NCBI GenBank assembly: GCA_027352645.1 | Contig: DAIEIL010000054.1 | Coordinates: 1-34,340, forward strand | Source: Rhodobiaceae bacterium | GTDB lineage: Bacteria > Pseudomonadota > Alphaproteobacteria > Parvibaculales > Parvibaculaceae | Direction: 5' to 3' | Length of the DNA stretch: 34,340 nt | In this document: piece by piece, positions 1 through 7,540 of the stretch | Numbering within the stretch: position 1 is the stretch's first letter | Layout: each line of letters starts with the position of its first letter | The notes under the pieces: model-generated | The model's input: only the letters and a program-made list of their open reading frames with translations | Databases searched by the model: none | Told to the model about the DNA's origin: nothing | Position numbers and translations under genes: made by a program

Positions 1-674
1 GCATTGTTGCAGAGGAGCGAGCCCTTCACTTCGACCGATATGCGTTTGCCCGCCTTGTCCTGAAACTCCAGCGCCTCCGGGCGAGCCACCTGCGTGTAGA
101 GGATAAAAGAGTGATCGGCGAGATCGCGCGGATGCTTCGGAACGCCGTGCGTCTTGAAATATTCCGGTGTGCCGACGATAAATCGGCGAACGGGCGCGAG
201 TTGCCGCGCGATGAGGCTTGAATCAAGCAGCGCCGAAATGCGCAATGAAACGTCGAAGCCCTCCTCCATCAGATCGATACGGCGGTCGTTCAATTCCAGA
301 TCGACGACGAGCTCGGGGTAGCGGGCGAGGAATTTCGGCAGCACCGGCCCAAGCTCACGGATGCCGAAGGTCATCGGCGCGTTGATCCGGAGACGCCCGC
401 GCACCGCGCCCTCGATGCAGACCGCATCTCTTTCCGCCTCCTCCGCCTCCGCAACGATGCGGCTCGCGCGCTCGAAAACGACCGCGCCCGCCTCGGTGAC
501 GCTGATCTTGCGTGTGGTTCGGTTCAGAAGCCGGACGCCAAGCTCATCCTCCAGCATCGAGATCTGACGGCTCACCATGGATTTGGAAAGTTTCAGCGCT
601 TCGGCGGCGGCGGTGAAGCTGCCGAGTTCAACCACCTTGGCATAGGCGGCGAAAGCATTGAGATCGAGGGACAT
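1..674 (-). CDS. LysR-family transcriptional regulator (partial, C-terminus beyond left edge)
   Basis: An open frame runs without a stop from an ATG at 674 to the left edge, giving 224 codons. The N-terminus reads MSLDLNAFAAYAKVVELGSF followed by TAAAEALKLSKSMVSRQIS, the winged helix-turn-helix of LysR regulators (residues about 1-60). The region after residue 88 (RGRLRINAPMTFG, then LPKFLARYPELVVDLELNDR) is the start of the periplasmic-binding-like effector domain. The last third of that domain is missing. The gene is divergent from wrbA across 120 bp containing two matched palindromes, so it probably controls the wrbA-pirin-hydroquinone reductase genes and itself. The set recalls E. coli yhaJ, whose neighbours are yhaK (pirin) and yqjG (hydroquinone reductase). 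Family assignment is secure; effector and orthology are inference. Confidence 0.93.
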   Translation of the reverse strand, partial: MSLDLNAFAAYAKVVELGSFTAAAEALKLSKSMVSRQISMLEDELGVRLLNRTTRKISVTEAGAVVFERASRIVAEAEEAERDAVCIEGAVRGRLRINAPMTFGIRELGPVLPKFLARYPELVVDLELNDRRIDLMEEGFDVSLRISALLDSSLIARQLAPVRRFIVGTPEYFKTHGVPKHPRDLADHSFILYTQVARPEALEFQDKAGKRISVEVKGSLLCNN

Positions 675-688
675 TTGTTGCTTCCATA

Positions 689-725
689 GAACAATATGTT
701 CCTGAAAGACTGGATTGTTTCAATC
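689..725. promoter_or_regulatory. Paired inverted repeats in the lysR-wrbA divergent promoter region
   Basis: Two 13-bp elements of identical geometry lie here: GAACA-ATA-TGTTC at 689-701 and GATTG-TTT-CAATC at 713-725. Each has perfect 5-bp arms and a 3-nt centre, and their starts are 24 bp apart, about two helical turns. A weak sigma70-like pair for wrbA (TTTCAA 718-723, 17-bp spacer, TATAGC 741-746) overlaps the second element. This fits dual-site binding by the divergent LysR protein. The binding is inferred. Confidence 0.45.
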
Positions 726-762
726 TCCAGGGCAACCAAATATAGCGCCGAAGACATTGCAC

Positions 763-781
763 ATGCCCCCTCAGGGGGCAT
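763..781. promoter_or_regulatory. Perfect 8-bp inverted repeat just upstream of the wrbA ribosome-binding site
   Basis: ATGCCCCC-TCA-GGGGGCAT is a perfect palindrome with a 3-nt centre, ending two bases before the AAGGGG Shine-Dalgarno (783-788) of wrbA. As RNA it would fold into a very stable hairpin next to the ribosome-binding site. As DNA it could be an operator downstream of the promoter. It has no U-tract, so it is not a terminator. Confidence 0.5.
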
Positions 782-794
782 CAAGGGGTAAAAA

Positions 795-1403
795 ATGGCC
801 GACAAGACGCGCGTTCTGGTTCTCTATCACAGCTCCTACGGACATATCGAGAAGATGGCGGAAGCCGTCGCCGCGGGCGCACGTTCGGAAGCGGACGTCG
901 AAGTCGAGCTGAAGCGCGTTCCGGAAACCATGACGGAAGATCTGATGAAGCAAGCGGGCATGAAGACGGAGCAGGCCGCACCGGTCGCCACGCCCGCCGA
1001 ACTCGCCGACTACGACGCCATCATCATCGGTACGCCGACCCGCTTCGGCAACATGACGGGCCAGATGCGCAGCTTCCTCGACCAGACAGGCGGGCTCTGG
1101 GCGCAAGGCAAGCTCATCGGCAAGGTCGGCAGCGTGTTCACCTCGACCGGCATCGGCGTCGGCAACGAGTCGACCATCCTGACGACGCATGTGACGCTGC
1201 TCCACCACGGCATGGTGATCGTCGGCGTTCCCTTCGGCGCGCCTGGCCTTGGCAACACCTCGGAAGTCCATGGCGGCTCCTTCTATGGCGCCGGCTCCAT
1301 CGCGGGTGCCGACGGTTCGCGCATCCCGAGCGCGGTGGAACTCGACATGGCGAAGCATCAGGGCGCGCATGTCGCGCGTATCGCGAAGAAATTGAAGAAC
1401 TGA
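795..1403 (+). CDS. wrbA: NAD(P)H:quinone oxidoreductase, WrbA family
   Basis: 202 residues, the usual WrbA length. WrbA proteins are FMN-dependent tetrameric cytosolic enzymes that reduce quinones by two electrons to hydroquinones, avoiding semiquinone radicals. The N-terminal VLVLYHSSYGHIEKMAEAVA (about 7-26) is the flavodoxin phosphate-binding loop. IIIGTPTRFGNMTGQMRSFLDQTGGLW (about 76-102) and the C-terminal GGSFYGAGSIAGADGSR (about 156-172) are WrbA signatures. The loop usually rich in Gly/Gln reads TSTGIGVGNEST here, a mild variant. The ATG at 795 follows AAGGGG by six bases. It is first of three same-strand genes with quinone-related roles and divergent from a LysR regulator, so induction by quinones or other electrophiles is likely. 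Confidence 0.93.
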   Translation: MADKTRVLVLYHSSYGHIEKMAEAVAAGARSEADVEVELKRVPETMTEDLMKQAGMKTEQAAPVATPAELADYDAIIIGTPTRFGNMTGQMRSFLDQTGGLWAQGKLIGKVGSVFTSTGIGVGNESTILTTHVTLLHHGMVIVGVPFGAPGLGNTSEVHGGSFYGAGSIAGADGSRIPSAVELDMAKHQGAHVARIAKKLKN

Positions 1404-1441
1404 GCAACCACAGCGGGGCATGTACGCGTTCGCTCCGCGCA

Positions 1442-1487
1442 CCCGGCCGGCGCCCCTCCCCCCGCGGCGCTGGCCGGGCGTTATTTT
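1442..1487 (+). terminator. GC-rich hairpin between wrbA and the pirin gene
   Basis: A 13-bp stem with one G-U pair (1442-1454 with 1466-1478) surrounds a C-rich 11-nt loop and is followed by GCGTTATTTTC. The U-tract is imperfect, so it may act as a leaky terminator or a 3'-end stabiliser that makes wrbA mRNA more abundant than the two downstream genes. Confidence 0.55.
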
Positions 1488-1507
1488 CTAGTGAGAGGAG
1501 ACAAATC

Positions 1508-2218
1508 GTGATCGACATCAGACCGTTCGAAAGTCTCGGCGGAGCCAACCATGGTTGGCTCGACGCGAAGCATCACTTCTCCTTCAGCAACTACTACGAT
1601 CCGTCCCGCATGGGCTGGGGTGTGCTGCGCGTCTGGAACGACGACCGCATCAAGCCGCGCACCGGGTTCCCGCCTCATCCCCATCGCGACATGGAGATCA
1701 TCACCTTCGTGCGCGAAGGCGCGATCACCCATCGCGACCATTTGAACAATCAGGGCCGCACGGCGGCGGGCGACGTGCAGGTCATGTCCGCCGGACGCGG
1801 CATCCAGCATGAGGAGTGGAACCTCGAAGGCGAGGACACCACGCTCTTCCAGATATGGATCGAAACCCGCAAGCAAGGCATTCGTCCGCGCTGGGAGCAG
1901 GCGGAGTTCCCCAAGGACGATCGCAAGGGCCAGCTCGTGCAGCTCGCGAGCGGCAAGCCCGATGCGCCTGCCGAAGCGCTCTATATCGAGCAGGATGCCG
2001 CCATCCTCGGCGCCAACCTCGAAAAGGGCCAGGAAGTGACATACGCCCTTCCGGGCGGACGTCTCGGCTATCTCGTTCCCTCGAAGGGCAGCATCACCGT
2101 CAACGGCGTGCTGGTGCCGGAGCGCGCGGGTGCGGCGATCCGCGATGTGGAAAATCTCGTCATCCATGCCGAGGAGGATGCCGAGATCATCCTCGCAGAC
2201 CTGCCGCCCGAAGCATAA
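1508..2218 (+). CDS. Pirin family protein (bicupin, possible quercetinase-like dioxygenase)
   Basis: 236 residues, close to E. coli YhaK and YhhW. Pirins are cupin-fold metalloproteins; some bacterial members oxidise quercetin-type flavonols and others act as redox sensors. The four expected metal ligands are present in the N-terminal cupin: His57 and His59 in PPHPHRDMEI, His101 and Glu103 in GRGIQHEEWN. The C-terminal part (about 130-236) matches the pirin C domain in layout. The start is GTG at 1508, preceded by GAGAGGAG. The stop overlaps the AAGGAG of the next gene, so translation of the two is probably coupled. Placement between two quinone-reducing enzymes supports a role in detoxifying or sensing aromatic electrophiles. 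Substrate unknown. Confidence 0.9.
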   Translation: MIDIRPFESLGGANHGWLDAKHHFSFSNYYDPSRMGWGVLRVWNDDRIKPRTGFPPHPHRDMEIITFVREGAITHRDHLNNQGRTAAGDVQVMSAGRGIQHEEWNLEGEDTTLFQIWIETRKQGIRPRWEQAEFPKDDRKGQLVQLASGKPDAPAEALYIEQDAAILGANLEKGQEVTYALPGGRLGYLVPSKGSITVNGVLVPERAGAAIRDVENLVIHAEEDAEIILADLPPEA

Positions 2219-2229
2219 GGAGACGGCAC

Positions 2230-3210
2230 ATGGGATTGCTCGTGGACGGACAATGGCAGGACCAGTGGTACGACACGGGCAAGACCGGCGGCCGCTTCGT
2301 GCGGAGCGACGCGGGCTTTCGCAACTGGGTGACGGCGGATGGCTCCGTCGGCCCCAGCGGCGAAGGCGGCTTCAAGGCGGAAGGCGGGCGCTACCACCTC
2401 TATGTTTCGCTCGCCTGCCCCTGGGCGCACCGGGCGCTGATCTTCCGCAAGCTGAAGCGGCTCGAGGACCTGATCCCGATTACGATCGTCGATCCGTTGA
2501 TGCTGGCCGAGGGCTGGACGATAAAGGGCGGCTACCCCGGCACGATCACCGACAACGTGAACGGCAAGACGCGACTCTATGAAATCTATCAGCTCGCCAA
2601 GCCCGACTATACGGGCCGCGTCACCGTGCCCCTGCTCTGGGACAAGGAACGGGGCACCATCGTTTCAAACGAGTCGTCGGAAATCATCCGGATGTTCAAT
2701 TCGGCATTTGACGCACTCCCCGGCGTCGATGCCTCGCTCGATTTCTACCCGCAAGGCTCACGCAACGAGATCGACGCGATCAACGCCGCCGTCTACGATC
2801 TCGTGAACAATGGCGTCTACAAGGCCGGCTTCGCAACGAAGCAGGACGCCTATGAGGAAGCCGTGAAAGCGCTTTTTGCTGAACTCGACCGGATCGAGGA
2901 ACGTCTTTCACGCCAACGCTACCTCGCAGGCGCGCAGATCACCGAAGCCGATTGGCGGCTCTTCGCGACGCTGATCCGCTTCGACGCGGTCTATCACGGC
3001 CACTTCAAATGCAACCTGCGCCGCATCGCGGATTATCCGAACCTCGCGAATTATACGCGCGAGCTCTATCAGGTGCCCGGCGTCGCGGAGACCGTGAACC
3101 TCGACCATATAAAGCTGCATTATTACGGCAGCCACAAGACGATCAATCCCACCGGCATCGTGCCGCTCGGTCCCTTGCTCGACTTCGACGCGCCGCATAA
3201 TCGCGGCTGA
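2230..3210 (+). CDS. Glutathionyl-hydroquinone reductase (omega/xi-class GST, YqjG/PcpF type)
   Basis: 326 residues, typical of the xi class and longer than ordinary GSTs. These enzymes use glutathione to remove the glutathionyl group from GS-hydroquinones, recycling quinones trapped by GSH. The catalytic cysteine is Cys63 in LACPWAHRAL, the CPWAHR signature that separates this class from Ser/Tyr GSTs. GRFVR and FRNWVTADG upstream and the C-terminal helical part (RYLAGAQITEADWRLFATLIRFD, then VYHGHFKCNLRRI) are diagnostic. The ATG at 2230 follows TAAGGAG, which contains the pirin stop codon. It is last in the wrbA-pirin-reductase series, and 7 bp after its stop comes the end of a convergent gene. 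No symbol is given because bacterial naming varies (yqjG, ecm4-like). Confidence 0.93.
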   Translation: MGLLVDGQWQDQWYDTGKTGGRFVRSDAGFRNWVTADGSVGPSGEGGFKAEGGRYHLYVSLACPWAHRALIFRKLKRLEDLIPITIVDPLMLAEGWTIKGGYPGTITDNVNGKTRLYEIYQLAKPDYTGRVTVPLLWDKERGTIVSNESSEIIRMFNSAFDALPGVDASLDFYPQGSRNEIDAINAAVYDLVNNGVYKAGFATKQDAYEEAVKALFAELDRIEERLSRQRYLAGAQITEADWRLFATLIRFDAVYHGHFKCNLRRIADYPNLANYTRELYQVPGVAETVNLDHIKLHYYGSHKTINPTGIVPLGPLLDFDAPHNRG

Positions 3211-3217
3211 CAGCCGT

Positions 3218-3571
3218 CTATTCTCCGACGTGAGAGAAAACGCGCTTCACGTCGATCATGGTGCGATATTCATTGTAGCGCATGTTGGTCGGCATTCGGG
3301 CGTTGAACGCCTTGAGCTGCTCGTCGCCGCTCAGCGAAACCGCCTGCTCCACCGATGCGATCATGCAGGCGCGTCCCAGGCGAGGCCCACGCGGCATCGA
3401 CATGCATTCCCGCGCGGCGGCATGTACCAGAGTGATCTGCGCTTCGTTGAGCTCTTTAAGCGTCGCGTCGTCCCTCGGAAAATCGCTCACCGAACCGGCG
3501 CGCGCCTGAACGCCCATCGCGAAAACGGCAAGACCGAACGCTACGCAGAAAGCCGGAATATTTTTCCTCAT
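3218..3571 (-). CDS. Small exported hypothetical protein
   Basis: 117 residues. A classical signal peptide is visible: Arg-Lys at 2-3, hydrophobic core to about residue 20, and an ARA-GS cleavage site after residue 25. The mature form is about 92 residues, charged, mostly helical in look, with two cysteines (Cys56 and Cys69) that could form a disulfide in the periplasm. I recognise no family. A strong Shine-Dalgarno (AAGGAGGGAGAGG) directly precedes the ATG at 3571, which supports it as a real gene. It is divergent from the amidase gene and convergent with the hydroquinone reductase gene. Function unknown. Confidence 0.7.
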   Translation of the reverse strand: MRKNIPAFCVAFGLAVFAMGVQARAGSVSDFPRDDATLKELNEAQITLVHAAARECMSMPRGPRLGRACMIASVEQAVSLSGDEQLKAFNARMPTNMRYNEYRTMIDVKRVFSHVGE

Positions 3572-3671
3572 CCTCTCCCTCCTTGCCAGTTACCGGGTGC
3601 GCGGCCACAAAACATTGGCCACCGCGCTTCCTCTCCGTAAGATGAAACAAAGGCAAATCCTCGGGGGAATG

Positions 3672-5099
3672 ATGACCGGCTTTTCGGATTACGACAAATA
3701 CGATGGATTGGGGCTCTCGGAACTGGTTCGGAACGGTGCGGTCAAACCGGAGGAACTCCTCGACGAGGCCATCGCCCGGGTCGAAAAGTCCAATCCGAAG
3801 ATCAACGCCGTCACCTTCAAGCATTATGACGAGGCGAAGCGCCAGATCGCGCGCGGTCTGCCGGAGGGCAAGTTCAGGGGTGTGCCCTTCCTGCTGAAGG
3901 ATCTTCACCTCCTCTATGAGGGCACGGTCACCAGCTTCGGCTCCGCTGCCTACAAGGACAACAAGGCCGATCACAACAGCACGCTCACCGAGCGCTACCT
4001 CGCGGCAGGGCTCGTCATTTTCGGCAAGACCAATTCGCCCGAATTCGGCCTCTCGGTGACGACCGAGCCGCGTCACTACGGCCCGACGCGCAATCCCTGG
4101 AACACGGAGCATTCGGCCGGTGGTTCATCGGGTGGCGCGGCCGCAGCCGTCGCCGCGGGCTTCCTGCCGGTCGCCAATGCGAGCGATGGCGGTGGCTCGA
4201 TCCGCATTCCGGCGTCTGCCTGCGGACTTTTCGGACTGAAGCCGACGCGGGCACGCACGCCCATGGGCCCGGATCGCGGCGAAGGCTGGGCCGGCATGTC
4301 GTCCGCCCATGTCGTTTCGCGCAGCGTGCGGGACAGCGCCGCCATGCTCGACGTCACCCACGGCCCCGCGGCAGGCGACCCCTATGCCGCGCCCGCCTTC
4401 ACCGGCTCCTATCTCGATGAGGTATCGAAAGCACCGGGCAAGCTCCGCATCTCCTTCACGACGAAACGTCCGAACGGAACGCAGAGCCATGGCGATGTCG
4501 TGAAGGCGATCGAGGCGACGGCGAAGCTCCTCGCCGATCTCGGCCATCATGTCGAGGAAGACGCGCCTGCGATCGACGTGGAGGAAATGGCGAAGCATCA
4601 GGGAACGCTGATCGGAGCCAATACGCTCTTCGCGCTCAACATGCGCGCCGCAGAACTCGGACGCGAGATCGCGCATGACGAGATCGAATTCTTCACACGC
4701 CTCGTCTCCGACCTCGCCAGGACGCGGGGCGCCGCCGACTATGTGGCCGCGACGCTCTATATTCACCAGATGGGCCGCAAGCTCGCCGCCTATCATCAGC
4801 GTTACGACGTGCATCTGTCGCCGACGCTCTCCCTGCCGCCGATCAAGCTCGGCGCGCTCAACACCATGTCGCCGGATATCGGCGCCTATCTCGCGTTGAG
4901 TGCGGAATATGTGCCCAGTATCGGCCTCTACAACATGACCGGGCAGCCATCCATGTCCGTGCCGCTCCACTGGAATGCGGAAGGACTTCCCGTCGGTTCC
5001 ATGTTTACGGGCCGCTTCGGCGAGGAGGCGACGCTCTTCCGCCTCGCAGGCCAGCTCGAAACGGCGAGCCCCTGGGCACAGAAGCGGCCGACGCTCTGA
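3672..5099 (+). CDS. Amidase (amidase-signature family)
   Basis: 475 residues from the chosen start. Amidase-signature enzymes hydrolyse amide bonds with a Ser-cisSer-Lys triad. All three are visible with family spacing: Lys76 (FLLKDL), Ser152 in the GGSSGG motif and nucleophile Ser176 in GGGSIRIPA. The N-terminus (FSDYDKYDGLGLSELVRNG) resembles that of alphaproteobacterial amidases, so I start at ATG 3672 (3669 is also possible), just after TCGGGGGA. The frame stays open upstream to 3597, but those residues look non-homologous and would invade the short intergenic region. The C-terminal part (about 395-475) carries the usual amidase tail with SMSVPLHWNAEGLPVGSMF. Substrate is not predictable; a gatCAB-type tRNA role is unlikely because no gatB or gatC is nearby. 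Confidence 0.92.
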   Translation: MTGFSDYDKYDGLGLSELVRNGAVKPEELLDEAIARVEKSNPKINAVTFKHYDEAKRQIARGLPEGKFRGVPFLLKDLHLLYEGTVTSFGSAAYKDNKADHNSTLTERYLAAGLVIFGKTNSPEFGLSVTTEPRHYGPTRNPWNTEHSAGGSSGGAAAAVAAGFLPVANASDGGGSIRIPASACGLFGLKPTRARTPMGPDRGEGWAGMSSAHVVSRSVRDSAAMLDVTHGPAAGDPYAAPAFTGSYLDEVSKAPGKLRISFTTKRPNGTQSHGDVVKAIEATAKLLADLGHHVEEDAPAIDVEEMAKHQGTLIGANTLFALNMRAAELGREIAHDEIEFFTRLVSDLARTRGAADYVAATLYIHQMGRKLAAYHQRYDVHLSPTLSLPPIKLGALNTMSPDIGAYLALSAEYVPSIGLYNMTGQPSMSVPLHWNAEGLPVGSMFTGRFGEEATLFRLAGQLETASPWAQKRPTL

Positions 5100-5110
5100 A
5101 GGGTAGCGCC

Positions 5111-5587
5111 TCACCAGAGGTCGGGCGCGTTCTCCCCCGTCAGCACCTCGCGGATGCGGGCCCTTGTGCCGGGCGTCGTTCCTTCGGGCAACGCGTCCGG
5201 CGGAAAGAAATCATATTCGGCGATTTCAAAACTGGTCCGCACCACCCGGTCGTAGCTCCCATGCTCGACAAGGAAGAGCGCGACGTGATCGGATTTGAAT
5301 TCACGGAAATTCGCATAGAGGCCGACGAATCTGGGCCGCCCCTTGAGCAGAATGCCCGCCTCCTCGTCCAGCTCGCGCGTCAGCGCCGTCATCACGGTTT
5401 CCGAGCGCTCAACGCCACCGCCGGGCATGTACCAGCCATCGACATAGGAGTGGCGGACGAGGAGCACATGGCCGCGCTCGTCCCGCACCAGCCCTCGAAC
5501 GCCCACGGTCAATGGCCGGCTGAGCCGGTAATAAATCCGGGTCAGGGGCCGAATGATCCTCCAAAGGGGTGCAGGTAGATTCGCCAT
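5111..5587 (-). CDS. NUDIX hydrolase
   Basis: 158 residues. NUDIX enzymes cleave nucleoside diphosphates linked to another moiety, using metal held by the Nudix box. A canonical box GX5EX7REUXEEXGU is present from about residue 57 (GGGVERSETV, then MTALTRELDEEAGIL). The N-terminal 30 residues are basic and proline-rich (LWRIIRPLTRIYYRLSRPLT), a short extension before the NUDIX beta-strand VRGLVRDERGHVLLVRHSY. It is convergent with the amidase gene (11 bp between stops) and divergent from the flagellin-like gene. Substrate cannot be predicted; nucleotide-sugar or oxidised-nucleotide clean-up are the usual options. Confidence 0.9.
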   Translation of the reverse strand: MANLPAPLWRIIRPLTRIYYRLSRPLTVGVRGLVRDERGHVLLVRHSYVDGWYMPGGGVERSETVMTALTRELDEEAGILLKGRPRFVGLYANFREFKSDHVALFLVEHGSYDRVVRTSFEIAEYDFFPPDALPEGTTPGTRARIREVLTGENAPDLW

Positions 5588-5701
5588 GCCTCAAGCCTAG
5601 CAGATCGACGGGCGGGCCGGTCGCCGTTTAGGTTGCGTCAATATATAGAGCTTAGGCTTTCCCCGCGCGGGCGATGGGCCACGTCCGCCGAGGGCCAGAC
5701 G

Positions 5702-6496
5702 ATGGGCATTGTGTCGCTGCTGTTGGGCAGCAGTAAGAAAAAGAAGAAGCGCAAGAACCCCGACAGGCCGCGCACGCCACGGAGCGCGGTCGCGCGCGCC
5801 CTGCGCCATACCGCCGCCGGCGCCGGATCGCGCTCGGCCGCCGAACTCGGCCAGCGCATTGCCACCGGACTTTCCACCATAGAAACCGCAGTCCTCGCCA
5901 TCGACACCGTGGGCGATCGCCTGCGCGAAGCGCTCGACCTCGTTCGCGCGGCGCAGGCGACCGACGATCCCGGCCACCGCGCGCTTTTCGCGGGCCGGTA
6001 TGACGATGTACGCGCCGAAATCGACGCCGCCGTGGGCTCCGCTTCGCATAACCGCATCAACCTCATCAATGGCAGGCTGATCGGCGGGAAACACCCTGCG
6101 CTCGACATCGAACTCAACGAGGACGGGCGCGCGGGCGTTGCCGTTCACGTAGTCAATCTCACAACCGGCGCCGGCGGGCTCGAACTTTCGCCGCCACGTT
6201 CGGGCTTTGCAGAAGATGAAGAACTCTCCATGATCGCCGGCGAAATCGCGGCGGCGCAGACGCTCGTCTCCCGCGTCAGCGAGCACTTTCTCGACCATGC
6301 CGCGCTGATTGCGGACCGCCTTGCGCGGCTCCAGTCGGCCGCCGGCCCCCGAGCCATCGAGCCGGTTCTGCCGACCGGCGCCGACGCAGCCTTGCCGGAA
6401 GAAGGCCAACTCGGCCCCATCGAGCTCGGCATCACCGAGATCGAGCATCGCCTGCGTCTTCTCGCCGAACGCGACGAGGCAATTCCCGCCGATTGA
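5702..6496 (+). CDS. Orphan flagellin-like protein with a lysine-rich N-terminus
   Basis: 264 residues from the ATG at 5702, which follows GAGGG by seven bases; the frame is open upstream to 5633 without a better start. Residues about 60-135 resemble the flagellin D1 domain: GLSTIETAVLAIDTVGDRLR and LDLVRAAQATDDPGHRALFA align by eye with the helix pair of flagellin, and HNRINLINGRLI resembles the (Y/F)NG-x-NLL(D/N)G turn, followed by a LDIELNEDG strand. A C-terminal helix (AAAQTLVSRVSEHFLDHAALIADRL) resembles the flagellin D1 C-helix. The N-terminus is unusual: MGIVSLLLGSS then KKKKKRKNPDRPRTPR, instead of the conserved flagellin D0 sequence. No flagellar genes are nearby. It may be a divergent flagellin, a hook-junction-like protein, or something re-purposed. 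The family call is by eye. Confidence 0.6.
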   Translation: MGIVSLLLGSSKKKKKRKNPDRPRTPRSAVARALRHTAAGAGSRSAAELGQRIATGLSTIETAVLAIDTVGDRLREALDLVRAAQATDDPGHRALFAGRYDDVRAEIDAAVGSASHNRINLINGRLIGGKHPALDIELNEDGRAGVAVHVVNLTTGAGGLELSPPRSGFAEDEELSMIAGEIAAAQTLVSRVSEHFLDHAALIADRLARLQSAAGPRAIEPVLPTGADAALPEEGQLGPIELGITEIEHRLRLLAERDEAIPAD

Positions 6497-6549
6497 TCTT
6501 GCCCTCGCCCCTTTCGCCTTCCATGCTGTTGCGAGAAGGGGAGACGCCA

Positions 6550-7416
6550 ATGACATCGAACGACAATTCGGCACAGGACAATTCCGAACAGATCGAAGCG
6601 TGGAATGGCATAATGGGTGCCAAATGGGTCGCCGCGCAGGATCGGCTCGACCGCATGCTCGCTCCGTTCAGCGCGGCCCTGCTGAAGACGGCGAATGTCG
6701 CGCCGGGCGAGCGTGTGCTCGACATCGGTTGCGGATGCGGCGCCACGACGCTTGAATTCGCCCGCGCCGCAGGCTCCAGGGGCCGCGCCCTCGGCGTCGA
6801 TATTTCGGTGCCCATGGTCGAACGCGCGCGGGATCGGGCGAGGGCCGAAGGAAGCCATGCGACGTTTGAAATCGCCGACGCCTCGTCGCATGCCTTTACG
6901 CCCGCCAGCTTCGACGTCATGGCATCGCGCTTCGGCGTGATGTTCTTCGCCGATCCGGCATCGGCCTTCGCCAATATCCGCTCGTCGCTGACGGAAGAAG
7001 GACGTCTTGCCTTCATCTGCTGGCGCCCGGTGACCGAGAATGGTTGGGTCACGGTGCCGCTTCGCGCCGCGCTCGCACATGTCGCGCCGCCCCAGCCCGG
7101 CATACCCGGCGCGCCCGGCCCCTTCGCCTTTGCCGACAGCGCCCATGTCACCTCGATCCTGACACGTGCCGGGTTCCGCAATGTCGCCATGACGCCTTTC
7201 GACGCCATGATGACGCTCGGCTCCGGGCCCAATGCGCTCGAGGAAGCGGTGGCCCAGTCGATCGAGGTCGGGCCTGTCGGGCGGATGCTCAACGACCAAC
7301 CGCGTGAAATCATCGCCCGGGTCCGGGAGAGCATGAGGAGCGAACTCGCGAAGCACGCGACAGCGGACGGGCTGGCGCTGAGTGGCGCGGTCTGGATCGT
7401 CACAGCCCGGGCCTGA
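6550..7416 (+). CDS. Class I SAM-dependent methyltransferase
   Basis: 288 residues. SAM-binding motif I is clear at about residues 57-66 (RVLDIGCGCGATT), with the acidic end of strand 2 in ALGVDISVPMVERAR and motif IV-like FDVMASRFGVMFF at about 115-127. The later part (FADSAHVTSILTRAGFRNV) is the usual substrate-side cap of UbiE/Methyltransf_11-type small-molecule enzymes. The ATG at 6550 follows AGAAGGGGAG; the frame extends upstream to 6493 but without a suitable ribosome-binding site. It starts 53 bp after the flagellin-like gene on the same strand, so the two may be co-transcribed. Substrate unknown; ubiquinone, lipid or secondary-metabolite methylation all remain possible. Confidence 0.9.
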   Translation: MTSNDNSAQDNSEQIEAWNGIMGAKWVAAQDRLDRMLAPFSAALLKTANVAPGERVLDIGCGCGATTLEFARAAGSRGRALGVDISVPMVERARDRARAEGSHATFEIADASSHAFTPASFDVMASRFGVMFFADPASAFANIRSSLTEEGRLAFICWRPVTENGWVTVPLRAALAHVAPPQPGIPGAPGPFAFADSAHVTSILTRAGFRNVAMTPFDAMMTLGSGPNALEEAVAQSIEVGPVGRMLNDQPREIIARVRESMRSELAKHATADGLALSGAVWIVTARA

Positions 7417-7540
7417 TTGCAAAGGGCCTGGGTCTGCCAACCGGCGAATCCCCCTCAAATTGCTACCTTTTCTTTAGAACCTCTCCGCTAGGGTGCATAT
7501 GGACGCGTGGGGCGTTCACTGAGTTTTGTGGGGGGCAAGC

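Noticed and set aside
3597..3671. Upstream extension of the amidase
   Set aside because: Residues before MTGFSDYD do not look homologous and no ribosome-binding site supports the earlier ATGs.
4125..5114. A 329-codon antisense frame over the amidase gene
   Set aside because: Arg-rich shadow frame without domains; the sense amidase triad is complete.
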